Below are positions 23,375 to 36,400 of a stretch of DNA of 64,000 bases, piece by piece. The notes under the pieces were generated by a model. It ran no database searches. It had not been told where the DNA came from and was given only the letters and a program-made list of their open reading frames with translations. Source of the DNA: Opisthorchis felineus (Eukaryota > Platyhelminthes > Trematoda > Opisthorchiida > Opisthorchiidae); contig SJOL01007155.1 of assembly GCA_004794785.1 (NCBI GenBank), positions 215,396 through 279,395 on the forward strand, given 5' to 3'. Numbering within the stretch: position 1 is the first letter of the stretch; every line of letters starts with the position of its first letter. Made by a program: the position numbers and the translations under genes.

Positions 23375-23800
23375 TAGAAGGTTGTGTACAATTTGGGTAC
23401 AAGTAGAACATAAGGTTGACGGAAACTGAGGGACTGAGCCTACTTGATGAGCCTCGAGAAGGGCAAAACCGGTAGTGGGCTGTCGGAGAGTTTTCAATAA
23501 CCTTATGAGTAGTGTGTTACGTCTATACAACAAGGTGTTGTGATATCTCGAATATCGTACCAACTGGAACATGAGGCGACCTGGTACAGTACATTTAGGT
23601 GAAGCGGACTATCACAAACGAGTGATTCATCCAGATTCAGTTGTGTCTCTTCTCAAAACCAAATTCTTGTGCAAATGAGAGTATTTTTGTCCAACTTCAG
23701 TTCAACTAAAACCTAAAGGATGATGAGAAATCGGGGACTGCGCCGATGGTCGTGGGCTGTTGAAGAGACTTTAGCAGCCTTGTGAATAGTGTTATTCTTG
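23375..23800 (-). repeat. R1 repeat, long copy plus adjoining fragment
   Basis: The reverse complement follows the R1 order: the block with caaaaccggtagtgggctgt, the acctt-atgagtagtgtgtta end, then the gatatctcgaatatcgtacc segment and the end module (gattcagttgtgtctct). A second partial block follows at about 23718-23800 (ggggactgcgcc, tcgtgggctgttgaagag). Confidence 0.7.
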
Positions 23801-24449
23801 AAAATGTTTAGACTTACTTTTCCAGAAACCGAAGCTAGCAAATCTTGCCACATAATTCGTCAACCATTCAAGAAAAAGCTTAAACGCTACCGTTCATGCA
23901 TCTTAAGGCCCTGATGAGCGTAAACCTAGCTGCGTGTACACAACCCAAGCGTATGACTGAGTGCACTCGGTGGAAGAAAAATGGCTCCGAAATGTGAACA
24001 TGGACACAGACTTCGGGTGTGGGCAAACCACGCTTAGGGTGAAAGAATAATAGTGAGAACCACTGAACGAAAGTAAATTTACTACTTGTTGGTGGTTTGT
24101 ACGCACCCGTCAACTAAAAACGCTGAGAATACTCACAAAATTAAAATCTTCATAAAGTGGAATTTCCTAGGTAAGCTTCAAACAACTACCTGAAGCAGGA
24201 TTTTTGTTTTACAATTAATCATTGAATGTACTTACAACATCACAAAATACGGGATGTTACCAATCATGTATTTTCATTCCGCAAGCCAATATTTATTTGT
24301 TAGGGATAGTTTTAGTATCAAACATGGAGTATAAGCTGATATTAATGTGACCTCCGTGCCTACCAAAACGGCAAATAGAACGACCTGAGTTATTACAGAA
24401 ACCATCGGTATGGGCACTACTTTGTGTTCATCTGACATGAGGAGTGCTC

Positions 24450-24670
24450 ACAGTGCTCACGCACTACTCATACTGTTACTGGAAATCCTTCGGCAATCTT
24501 TTTAGTAGCATATTCCGTCGGGGAAATATGCTGTTATATCTCGAACTCGAATACTGTACCAGATGAAACAGCATACGGCCTTGAGCAGCACATTCATTTG
24601 AAGAACAACATAAATGATAGACTCAGCTGGATTCAGTTGAGTCTCCCGTTAAAAACAAATCAGCTTAAAA
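24450..24670 (-). repeat. R1 repeat, partial copy
   Basis: This copy retains atatctcgaactcgaatact, accagatgaaacagcatacgg, and the end module actcagctggattcagttga with aaaaacaaatcagc. It is more diverged than the copy at 23375. Confidence 0.6.
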
Positions 24671-26129
24671 TTTAAGTTTATCAGTGTGCGTTTCCAGTAC
24701 CTACTTCAGGATAACAAGTGCACCATAACATGCATTTCACTAAGATGGACCACCACACTGACTACACCGTTAAACTTGTAGTGATAAATGCTTTTTGAAA
24801 ATAGCTGGCCCGTCCTGAGGTCACCGAATCTTTAGTCTATCCCAACAAATAAATTACACCTGAGAATGAGTAATCCACGTCCCTTAGGTGCACACATTGC
24901 GGCAACATGAATGGAGCTTGTCGTCCCTCATTGATGAGTTTATTGTGTTGTTAGTTGGTGATAATAGTCAATCTACGAGCTAAAACAGTTGAAATTAGCT
25001 GCAGATCCCTGCTCTATATGAAGTTAATAAGCGGGGGTTCGAAAGTGAACCGATCGCATCTTTTTGATGATTGTAATCTCCTATGTTCGCCAGTCCAGAG
25101 GTGGCTGTGCCCGGTGGCTTTATTATCGTTTGTGTTTGAGGAGCATGTTCACAGGCATTAAAAGTAAATGCAAGCGATGAATGTGAAAGTGTCACAGGAG
25201 AATATGAGGTAAAAGAGAGAAACGTCTCTTTCGAAGTCAGACCACCAACAGTTCCAGTCAGATACTCCCAACGTATGTAAGAATTTTGGTATGGAAACAC
25301 ACGTGTAAAGATCAACAGCCGAAGAAAGGACAAAAAATGCTGAATGCCCTTCAAGGCGCGGTAAGTGCTAGCCCAGTCAAGACTCGCACATCAGGCACAA
25401 AGTGTCCGTAGTACTGAGTCTGGTGTGAGATTCAATGGCAAGAATGTGCACTCAACGCCATGTACCACGCATAAAAGTGTCGTACGTACGCAGGGAGCCC
25501 ACAATAGCAAGCAAACACAAGTCACTGACTGTGAACTTAGGAAGTCCCAGTCCAATAACAGCCTTAGCGGATTGAGGAAAGCAGATACCTCGATAAGAGA
25601 TGATCATCGGTTGGTAGACCAAGAAGTCGACATACTTAGTGCAGTCCAAAAGCTAGGATAATAGCGACGCAAAGAAGCTATGCATTGCTGAGGCCGCCAC
25701 AGATAGCAAGGTATAATGAAATATTGGTGTCTCAAACAACAAAAACAAGGAAGACCAACTCGGTGAGTATTGTCCACGAGAGGTCACAGAAAAAAACTTT
25801 ATTCTTCACAAAGCGGATAACCCAAGTTGGGGCAAAGTAGGATAATTGCATTATAAATGCCCATGTTGTCCTCTGCATGATGGGGAATTTCATATCCAAT
25901 CACGGGCTTGCCGGTGCCCTGGGATAGAGTATTTTGTGTAACCCGGAACCTCATTATTTCGTTCACTTCTTCTGCTTCAAGAAGTAGGACCAAAACAAAT
26001 TGCAAGGTCCAACATTTCAGCTAAAAATGCCGCAAACTTGCAATATAGAGTAAATCATGAAACTAGTTGATTTGTTACATTCAGAAGTAGCCGAAAGACA
26101 TTGTTTACTACCTCACTTCGAACACTGTA
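24671..26129. other. Intergenic spacer with no recognised gene
   Basis: Short open frames occur on both strands (for example 24995-25354 minus and 25365-25661 plus), without a recognisable motif. Confidence 0.45.
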
Positions 26130-26465
26130 GAGTAAGGATAATGCAGTGTATACACGTAATACACTACTCGTTAGGTTGCTCAAAGAGCTTCGACAGCCCA
26201 CGACCGGTTTTGCCCTTCTTGGGGCCCCTCAGGTAGGCGCAGTCCTCGGGTTTCCGTCAATTGTTTGTCCTACTTGGACCCAAATTGCACGAAACTCGAC
26301 TTATACAATCATCTGCATACCACTTTGGCTTTGATGGGAGACCAACCTGGAATCCAGCTGAATCTCTCGTTTATGATGTTCTTAACAAAATAAACAAGAG
26401 ATTCAGCTGGGTCTCAGGTGAGTCACCCCTAAAAACCAAATTGGTATGCAGATGATTGTATAAGC
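26130..26465 (+). repeat. R1 repeat ending in a 74-nt-arm foldback
   Basis: This is the clearest R1 copy. The long block includes cgtaatacactactcgttagg, cccacgaccggttttgccct and caggtaggcgcagtcc. It is followed by an inverted repeat: arms 26300-26373 and 26391-26464, each 74 nt, joined by a 17-nt loop and pairing at most positions. Ends of this type fit a non-autonomous foldback or MITE-like element. No coding capacity was found. Confidence 0.8.
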
Positions 26466-27082
26466 TGAAGGATGCGTTTTGTTTCAAACGTTCCACTGTG
26501 TGCTTTACGAAGTTTGTACTTGTGGAGGAAAGTAAGCATCTTTTCATTTCCCCCTTACAAACCTGTGCGTAGATGGACACTGAGATTTCACCTGGAGTGT
26601 AACTTTACTAGTCTGAAAAGGTCATCGTCTGTTGTTTACGTATTGGAGGTCGACCTTGTTCCTTCACAGGAACGTGAACTTCAGCACAATGGCTGGTTTC
26701 TTAGACGTCAGTGGACTAAGGTGCATTTTTTCATTCCATTCTGGTAGCTTTCCCCGCGTTGCTTTTTGAGTGTTCAGTAACCTTTAGGAGTTTGTTTTGT
26801 TCTGTCGACTCAAACAGCCAGTATTCTGTCCATTGGAACTGTAAACATCCACTCGACTGTGTCAAAACGTCGCTAAGTACCACATATGGAAAACAACCCT
26901 TCCTCTCTTATGGCTCCGATCTGGTGATTCGTACGGTTTTCGGTTATTTGAGTAACCGTTTTCCCCCAAACTTATTGTGTAGAGAGAAAATAAGGGTTGC
27001 AATTGTTCGCCTAAATTTCGCATCTCTCGAGGAAATACATATGTAGATTGTGCGCTGAACTAACATTACTAGGGGTTTACAG

Positions 27083-27160
27083 TCCTCAATGTCATCCAGG
27101 CGAGTAAAACCGCCCAAACCTACAGAAGAATTGGACAATTCCCTTCATAATTTCTCTGAC
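27083..27160 (+). CDS. Candidate 78-nt exon, unassigned
   Basis: The segment is bounded by a tttacag acceptor-like site and a strong GTAAGT donor (27161). It is 26 codons long, in phase 0 at both ends, and reads SSMSSRRVKPPKPTEELDNS, then LHNFSD. The residues look like disordered protein more than random translation. The pyrimidine tract before the acceptor is weak and no partner exon was found, so chance is quite possible. Confidence 0.2.
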
Positions 27161-27396
27161 GTAAGTTACTTGGCTGTTTGTTTGTCATTACTGCTAACTC
27201 ATTTATTTTGCATACACTATACTATTTTTCAGTGTATTGTGTCTCATTTTATTGCATTACGATTTATTTTAAGCAGTTGTACTCTATTATACCGCATTAC
27301 GTTTCGTCTGACTGATTACTTTTTTTGTGTTTCATATGCGGTTGTGCGAACGATCAGTCTTGGTGCCCTGGATGCGTGTACCTACGAATGACCCGC

Positions 27397-27593
27397 CTTA
27401 ACACTCTCGACCATCTGGAGTGTTAAGCACATAACAATGCTAGGGGTGACTCTGATCATCGTTGTACAGACCAGACGGTATAGTGGTTAGCACTAGGTGG
27501 CCATAGTTGTGTGTGAGGTGTTTCGTACGTGTGTGAGCCACCTAACCCTCAGGTGGTCTCAGCTGTCCAATTGTCCACACTTGAGAGGTGTGG
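27397..27593. other. Cluster of three short perfect hairpins
   Basis: Stems are cttaacactc (27397-27406) with gagtgttaag (27418-27427), ccacct (27538-27543) with aggtgg (27551-27556), and ccacac (27575-27580) with gtgtgg (27588-27593). A tRNA A-box-like string, tagtggttagca, lies between at 27481-27492, but I could not find a convincing B box. It may be a repeat head or a small structured RNA. Confidence 0.35.
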
Positions 27594-30500
27594 GTAACTA
27601 GTTTCGTATGCTGATGGCTCTGAAACCTCACCCCCCCTGTTCACGTTCCGGCCCTGTTCCTTCGGATGTCATACTGGGCGGAGAGTGTCCAGGTGGAAGC
27701 AGTTGCGGCGCAGTGGAAAGTGAATGTGATGTTACCCATTGTCGCGGGGTCCACCGGCTTTCTGTGATGTGACAGGCCACTGCTCAGGGCCTAGAGAAAT
27801 CCTTATTTGGAACCGTCCCAAGTTCGTGCTATACTTTCCATTTTCCTGTATCTGACCCTCATGGATCACAGAACCCTGCAAAGAATGAAACATGCGGAAA
27901 TTTTATCGCGGACATTTACCGCATAACCATAACATATGCACCTAACTTGCTCAAGCGCGAACTTTATTTTAATCCTGTCTTTTCAATAAATCAGTCGTTC
28001 ATTGACCAATAAGTGAACACTATTTCTACTTAAAATATACTTTTTGCACACTGTTTTTTATATTTAGTACAGTTCAGCTTTCGGAAAAACAGTGATTGCG
28101 TAGGCTTTCGTTTTTCTTCGTCAGCTCTGTTTATGAGGGATGCAACAGGCCTTTTGCAGACAAAATAGAATTCGTATTATATATGTTGACGATCAATGAT
28201 CTAACTTCATGTAAAATGACGACTCTATTGCAAACAGTGCGGTATGCAATAGAAAATATAAACATACGAGCTACGTCACGCGCGCCTCCGCGGCATACCT
28301 GAACCGACAAGCGTATGGCGCGTGACTCATCGAATTTGTTTTCTCGCACAAAAATAGGCCATCGATTTGTTCAAAGTTGCCGGTACTTGTTTGACTTGGG
28401 AAACACTTCAACAAAAACGTTTCTATTCAGTACTTTTCTAACGATGCAACTATCTCCCTAGCATCCTGAACGCTGTTCATCAATTCTAGGGATTTACTGA
28501 CAATCCTGCCTCAAAAGTAGGAACTGATAATTAGGCGGCCGCGACAGCAACACGACCGACCAAAAACAGTCCGGAATCGGCTCAAGGCCTTCTGATAAAT
28601 CACCGGAATGGTTTACAAAGTACCTGTGAAGGTCAACGCAGGCAAAAGTCAGCAAGTCTCATTTGTTCTAGTCAGCAATTCAGGCTAAAAATTGGAGAAT
28701 CTGAAGTAAAACATGTGACACAAGCAGCTAAAGAACCAATCAGGAACTGAACCAGTCACAGTCAAGTGAATTTGATCGAACAATGCGGATTTCTTGAGCG
28801 CATCCAGGAAGGCTGCTTGTATACTAATCAAAGCCAATAACTTCGCCTAATCAAATAAAATTTTCCAAGGGCAAACGGAGACCTTTTTTCTATTGATGTC
28901 GGAGTTATGATACCCGCCACCGGCAGGTAATTTTGCATAGGCGAAACAGTCATGTGAGATGCCAAGACCACCAGGCTCAATGCAAGACAAACGTGCACTC
29001 ACGGGCAGTCGTACTTGTTGAAACACACGGTTACTCCATCTGGATATGGCAGCCATGCGTGGAGCAGCAGTGTGGCACGCGCTAGGAATCGTTAAGGAAA
29101 AGAAGTCGGCGAGTCACACTCCTAAATTGAGTATGCCAGCGGAGATGGGATTTGGACATGTCTTCTGGTCTCGAACCTAATGTGGTAAGCTTTAGCCACA
29201 TTCTCGGTAAATTATGAGGGTGGTTCGAAAAACAGATCGATAACGAAAATGCGTATACTCCAGCACTAACCACAAAACAACTTACTCAGACATAGTGCGA
29301 GTCCAGAATGAATATGACCGCTGAAGTATGCGCCAACCGGCTTTCCACTTCTTGTGTAAGCCGATGGCTTCAGCTGCTATCTATCTAGGTTCTTGTGCAT
29401 ACCACGATCTACACCATATGCGCAGATTGTCAGGAAAACTATCTTGTAGTTGTCTGAATCCAAAATAGTCCCAACGAGAGGGCCTTCAAGGTAAGCACAG
29501 GTGTGCGTGGCGTCAACAATACAAGTCAGCTAGGTACCGTATAAGACGGATACCGGTGCTTGAGCAACCCACTATTTCTACAATGATTAGATAACACTTA
29601 TTTCCATCCCAGTTCATAATTAAATTTGGGGTACCAACCGTTCCGGAGAGTAAGACTATGACTGTTGCATCTAACCTGACATCATCATGATTCTCCATTC
29701 ATTTGCTTACTCCACTCGTATGCTTTTGATCACTTGATCTGCTCACCCGTATCCGCTGTTCACCTTGCCCCAAAGGCTGTCCCATCTGACACCTTTATAC
29801 TGACATGTTTACGTATGGTTGGATCTGTGTGAAAGTGCGTCGCTGACCTACTTTCCCATGCTTGGTCGTGCCCCGTCTACTGGGCCTGCTCTGACTTCCG
29901 TTGTCGTGATTTCCGTGTAATCGCACCGCCGGTCAGAATCACAAGACTGACCTTAGAAAGGACGACCATAACCCACGCCGCCGAGCCGACATTCCGCTCG
30001 GCGTTGTCTGGCTTGTAGAACTTGATGCTGCGCTGTGCCGGTCAGTGCCGGAATTGCGCGCCTGTTGATGCCACGATCGTGAACAATTGAGGTTTGTTGT
30101 GCAATCTTGCTTATTTTTGTGTAAATAGTACCGTATACTTTCGAACCCAATTCTTCCTCTTGATATTCGGGATCGTCAAACCTACGCACGACTCAAAGTT
30201 CCGTATCCGGAACCTCGACAGATTGAATAAGCAACTGGAAACAGAAAGAGACATGGGGAGTGGTCACTATGCTCTGCAGATCTCACCTGATAAACATCTT
30301 CTGGACAACGAAGTTCATCATAAACCAATTGGTGGCAATGAGAAGTTGGAGGGACAAATTCTGGAAATAGGCTCCTGCGTACCATGACAGCCCAGGAGAG
30401 ACCACGTGATGTGCTAATTCAGTCGTACGTAAACTTCCGTCTACTATGAAAATAGATCACTCAGTTCGATTTTATCGATCTTTTAGGAGGACTTTCACCT

Positions 30501-31999
30501 ATTTGTCAAAATAACCTAATAAAACTTGGTTTGTTCTCATGATCTGGTTGGTCTGGTGTTAGTGTGTGGGCGCAATACAAACATGGGCCGCACTTAAACG
30601 ATCCACCAGTATAGTGAAGCAGAAAACGGTTGGAGTGTGTAGTTATATAAACTTAAATTTTAAGGTGCGGCGCATAAAGGTGCCACGGTAATCGTGCCAT
30701 TTGTTTTCGAATGCTGCACCAGACAAATGGAAATAGTCGTAGATATTTTGGCTGCCGGTTAGGCTCCGTTGTTCCGCGTGCAGCGTGATGCTGTCATATC
30801 CCCTAAACTTATGAGGATGTTGCCCGCCCCACCAATTTTATGCATTCTCTTGTGCCCTTTGTGGAAGCCGAACTAGAACCTAAGGCGACAAATGCTTCCA
30901 AAGGGCTAGGTCGGAGGTTTTCTGTACAAATATGATAAGGAACAGCCTTTTACTTTAGCTGACATGGCTTGTAGCCGTGCTCAGTAAAAGAAATGGAATA
31001 CGGTTGGTCATGGGATTGTTTAATCCTGCCTCTGTAACTAGCAACATCTAAACCCAACCTCACCGACTTGATGCTTATTGGACCTTCCAGGAGGACCTTG
31101 AAAAGTTGGAACTTTTAATTGACTGCTACCAAGAGATTCTCTGTATTACGTGAGGCGATGAATCACTGATCAACACTAGTGGTCGTAGTAGTGTGTCAGA
31201 ACCGTTTTCATTACACATTCGTAAACGAATAGGACACTTGATGGCATTCCATGATCCCCAATCTCTTCGAGCATACGAACAATGCCGAGTAGAATGGTTT
31301 CGTTAAGTCAGTCTACTCGCACACACACATAGAGATTGGAGCAGCTTACTCCCTGGGCTTTTCCACATCACCACATGAAAGTTGAATCGACGTTATCCAT
31401 ATCAACATGAGGTCCTTGAGTCTAAGTTATCACTAAACTACGACATGGAAGCATTTAGCCACCGGTCATCATGCATGGGCATCCATGAAGAGGGTATTCA
31501 CCAGTTCAACCGATCTTCATGCAGGGGGTATGCGTAATCGGCCAACCGAACCGGTCGGTCGTGATTTGGCAGTGTGCTGTGACCAAAGTTACATTGTGGA
31601 CAGAGTTTCTCAGAAGTGGGGAAGACTAGTGCCGGTGTAACTTGGGGCTGGACTGTTCAACCAGCTGAGCTGAATTCATATAGCTAAAAGTGACATTTAT
31701 ATGTGCTTATCCTGAATCTCTAGTTAGTCATTTGCTAGTCAAGACCTGCTGCTCAACTCTACTGATTATGGCATGGTCACGTGTTCACTAGCTCCAGTAA
31801 TGACGACGTCTCAGATAGCTGGTACAATTATCGCATGCATTATTCTTAATTTGAGCTACCTATATTTTGTTGTGAATTTATTCGCGAATTCCATGATTAA
31901 AGGACGAGTGGTGCTATATCCTGTCTGAAGCCGAGAAAACCACACTTTAGACTAGCCACTCCTGCTCGAACGGTTTTATCCTCAACCATTATCAAGGAG

Positions 32000-32130
32000 T
32001 TTGTGGGCTTCAATCTCCCCGAAGATTCGTGAGATGCGCAGTTCTCATGATTTCCAGTAAGGGTGAAACTGCTGCACAGTGCTTGTTAGTCTTTCAGCAT
32101 GGGTTAACTTCACTTACAAGACGAAATATT
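32000..32130 (+). repeat. R2 SINE body, partial copy
   Basis: The order cgtgagatgcgcagttctca, agtaagggtgaaactgctgc, acagtgcttgttagtctttc, cagcatgggtt and cacttacaagacgaaatatt matches the R2 body and tail. The tRNA-like head is absent. Confidence 0.7.
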
Positions 32131-32354
32131 GATTGAAAAGTCCAAGATCTGTTCATACATCGACAAAAAGCAGGATCCTTGATGACACTACAAATAAGGC
32201 AGCTCGAAATCCCTCGGTACCGGTTCGCCATTTTCGGGGATCATCAGGAAAACGCAACCTCCGAAGTTCCATCAATCTCATTTCGCAATTTGGCGGTATC
32301 TCGATTTTTAATTCCGTGTTTGCTCCACATAGATCCACTTTTACGTTTAGCAAG

Positions 32355-32420
32355 AGAGGGGGTTGATGATATGCCTCAAGAAGGGCGAAAACGATAGTGG
32401 GCTGTCCAAGAGTTTTCTTC
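32355..32420 (-). repeat. R1 repeat, short fragment
   Basis: The stretch gcctcaagaagggcgaaaac, then gatagtgggctgtccaagag, is the reverse complement of the central R1 block. Confidence 0.6.
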
Positions 32421-33386
32421 GAGTTTTAATTTAACGTCATGTCACTTGAAGTGGCCTTTGAAATGTGGGTTTGGGACTGTACGACTGCAGTACAAAGCAG
32501 TTGCACTAATTCAACCAAAACACCAAGAGTGATTTGTTCGTTCAGATAGTGTTTACACGGACGTTAATTCCATAAATAGTCAAGCCACGACATAAACCAA
32601 ACGCAATATAGCACATCCTGCAGCTCTAATTGTATCATGCACTTGAATGCGACACCTAAAGGATGCCGTGTAAAGGACCAAACTGTGTCCTAAATAGAAT
32701 AGGGAAGGTCGGTGCCCGGAACGCTGAGAACTCTCTTACCTGTGTTTGCCGTCGAATAGATCAAAACCAAAAATAGCGATTAGCCTAACGGGATAGCGAA
32801 ATAACGAGGTGGAGTTAAACGGAAGCGTGAGGCGTTACTGATCACTTGGCTATCAGGGAAGAGTCACGACGGAGCAAAAGATGTTTAGTTGTGAACAAGT
32901 CACATGTTGGTCGCAACCTTCGCCTCCATAAACTGAGTCGAATTGGCAGGGTCATAAATCACTATTTTAAAACCCAAACAGAAATGTTTAACCATGTCCC
33001 ACCGTTTGGGTGTGGAGCCATCCCCCCGCCCCTACTCACTATGTTGCTCCGAATAGTTGCAAAAGTTGGGATAATGCCAGTTCACCTGACCATGTTAAGT
33101 GGGGATGGGATAAAACCATGAATCCTGTTTGATAAGTAGCTGTCACTGCTATACCCTATGAGGAACCCGACCATCAAACCCGCAGCAAAGAGGCATTTTT
33201 TAAGAAAATAATTGTGATGGCATAGATGAGAGTTCAGAAAGCGGCCTCCCACAAAACGAAAATACAAGCATTCCGTAGCAGTGAACAAGTGAATAAGTAA
33301 ATGTTTGGGTTGTAGCGAGGGATGTCGAATTTGTCGCTGATATCGTTACTGCGAATATTCTATTCTCCCCCCATCGGTTGGGCTTT

Positions 33387-33437
33387 TCATGCGATCAAAG
33401 CAAGGAGCATGCGTTTGTAATCTCCACTTGTGTCATC
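33387..33437 (-). CDS. Annexin copy 2, terminal exon 6 (17 codons)
   Basis: After a TGTGCAG acceptor, the exon reads [16 protein letters not shown] and ends at TGA (33389-33387). This is the last helix of the annexin fold (family GDTSGDYRRLLLAI). The phase-0 join to exon 5 gives an uninterrupted repeat 4. It is too short to stand out as an open frame. Confidence 0.9.
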   Translation of the reverse strand, partial: DDTSGDYKRMLLALIA

Positions 33438-36400
33438 CTGCACACATTCCAGATAGAAGGAAGGGGACAGAAACATCATTTGAAGTGCACAAACCAAGAT
33501 CAACTGGTAAAGTTGGCGAGATAAGTGGTGCTTCTGCCCACGGCTTTTTACAGCGAAGCTAGTAAAGGAGATGGGCTAAACCAGTTCACGCAACCAGATG
33601 TCCCAGACATGACCTTGGAAGTTGAAGACCACGCAGGTGCATTTATTAAGCCCGTTTGATCCATTACACCAGAGGAGAGGAAGACACTACCAGTCAACAT
33701 TTCAGTGAATTTCATCAGCCGTCACGTAAACCATACATCTGAGTACTACGCTAAAAAGACGAGTAGTGGGTTGGATAAAGAGATAACTAAAAGTACATGG
33801 TGAGCACACTTCGCACTAGAAATTTCTACACCCGTTGGTTGAGCAAATCAGATCAGCGATAACCAGCTACCGCGATTTCGATTGCGTAAGACTACCCTGA
33901 GCGCTTAGTTAGGGTCAGTTGAGGGAATTGTGGTCACCACGTGTTTGCCCATCGAGGAGGTCTTCTCCCGGTCCCGTCTTCGTTGCATGGATTGCTTTTA
34001 TGCTATAGCTGTTCTCAAATACTTCAAGATGTGTTCGGCGTGGATTGCAACAAACTGAGATTTTTCGTGTAACCGCAAGTACGTGAGAGATGCAGCAATC
34101 TGGAGGACACAAGTTATGAGTCTGAAGTGGAACTGGCCAGGCAGATGCCGTCATTCTCAAATGAGCAGCTGCGTAGGTTCGATTAAGTACTGATATCAGT
34201 TTTCGTTTGCAAACGATAAGGAGATGACCAGCTTTAACTTACAGACATAAATAAATATTGGAACGGCAATTTTTTCTGTTTAGCAGCTCAACTAGTAACA
34301 TGCCTTTCAGAAATTCCTCTTTTTCAGGTAGTGTCGGACGTACGTGTGTTCCTAGCACGGTAGAACAAAGCCCTCAGTAAATCTAGTCCACAAACCACAA
34401 GAATAGAGCTCAGATAGTGTGCGTGTGTGTGACACACGCTTTTTTGTCCTATTGTATGTTCTGAACGCTTTGAGTAGCATGTTTGCTTTGCTGCCCTTTA
34501 AAATTATCAAAAAGCAAGCGGAAGTAGTCACCAGAAGCAGACATCAAAACGTCGTCCACATATTGTTCGCAAAGAAATTAACGTCAAATATTACTGGGCG
34601 ACTGCTTTGCAATCACTGCCATAAAAATATTAGCCAATTTAGTACCTGAGAGGCTCTTCACGGCAAAGTCTTTGTATCGACTTACTCATGTTTGTAATGC
34701 TGTTACTATACTCGTCTACTGTAAAGGTAAACATATGTTTCACCTGGCGGCTGCTGAAAGCAAATGAAACGTTAACACCTCACCAGCTATGTTCTCTTAC
34801 TTTATTTGGTAAATCTTCTGTAAATCGATAGCTTCCTGGATAGTACTAAAAATAACACGCGGTGTGTTAGCCGACAACATTAGTATCAGGAAGGTCAGAT
34901 TCCTGAAAGCAACCACTGAACGCCCGAAATCTAGTGAAACCCTCAACACCACTAGATGTTGACGTCAGACAACGCCCACTCAATATGCAGCGCGTCACAG
35001 CCTCGTACTAAAGCCAGACAGCGTGCGTCAGCATTGGATCGACGTCAGACAACGCCCACTCAATATGCAGCGTGTCACAGCCTCGTACCAAGGCCAGACA
35101 GCGTGCGTCAGCAATGGACCAAGTTCAGACAGTATCCCCCCAATAAATAGCTTGAAGCCGTTGTACTTCTTGCACTTGCACTCGCACTCGCTTGTTCGGA
35201 ATAGAGCTGTTGTGTTCCCTTTTGTGAGTCTTTTTCCGGCACTAGGCACTGGAGCGGGGTCAGCAGTAGATATAACAATTAGCATCTGCACTTTGATTAG
35301 CTGGCGTTGAAGGTGTTCCGGAAAGGTTTATCTCACTTTAATTTGACGTCAAAAACAAAATGAACACACTGACTGTTCAAACATGGATTTTCACAAGATT
35401 AAAGAGGATGCACATCAATGAATGGTTACATGCGTACCACGGCTCTTACAATTTTTTCCCGAAAATGAGTGAAATGAATAATAACAGATAAAATCAAAAG
35501 CCATCTTGCACGGGTCAGTTCAGTTAAGCTTACATCACCTACTAAGGACAGGATGTCCGGATGAACTGGTTAAATTACATTGATGCGAAAACATTTGATC
35601 CGTGAATATATTTCATGGCTGTCTCCGGGACAGAGTTAAACTACTGAAATGAGATCATTTGTCAGAGTATACTGCATGATTTCGATGCCGTATATAGACT
35701 TAATATAATACTGTGTATATGAACACGATCCAAGGATTCTCGGACCTAGTGTATTGGCTGCCGCGGCAATTATCCCACCAAACGTTCAGCTCACTAACCT
35801 GCACACTGGAAACTTTCGGTCAGATGGCACAATAAGCAATAACGGACAGGATTACAAACTGTTCCGCTCCAAAGTCAAATACTGCAAATGCTGTGAATGC
35901 GAATGGTAGCCCATCTTTGGCCGGAGACACCTGATGGACTCACTGGTGTGCAGCGAATCTCCACAAAACCCCACTCGAAGGCCGGTGACAAGAAAGCGAT
36001 GAAATGCTCTCGGACGCTTACGTGTTCCACGCATTTGGACGAAAAAAGTGCATGGAGATAACTATGATGTAGAAGTGGCTGGTCCTGAAATAGCGGCCCA
36101 TCGCTAACTGGAACTTGTAGATTGGAGGTGGATTCAGAGACCGCCGATAACGCTTGTGCGCATGGCGCTCATGAATGCAGTAGTTTTGCTGAGCTTAGTT
36201 ATTCGCCAGTGCTCACGCGTATGCGAAACCAAGCGGAATCACCTCAGAATACGTTTTGTTCAAACCCAATCGCGGTATAACTGTTGATTGGCCAAAGTGA
36301 TTCACACTGATTGACTCTGACATTCATTTGCTGCTCTTATACATTAAATTTCAACAGATTTTTTCATCTTTAGTCCTGTGTTCCTTGATTTCGTTGTCAA

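Larger units (their letters stand above)
26466..31999. other. Intergenic spacer
   Basis: A possible exon at 27083-27160 and a hairpin cluster at 27397-27593 are listed separately. Otherwise the open frames (for example 28847-29056 and 29953-30189, minus) are under 100 codons and match no family I recognise. Confidence 0.45.

Noticed and set aside
27465..27540. Possible tRNA gene
   Set aside because: An A-box-like string is present, but there is no anticodon arm, no convincing B box and no acceptor stem.
28847..29056. Minus-strand 69-codon frame with protein-like composition
   Set aside because: No motif or splice partner could be found, and the length is within chance expectation.
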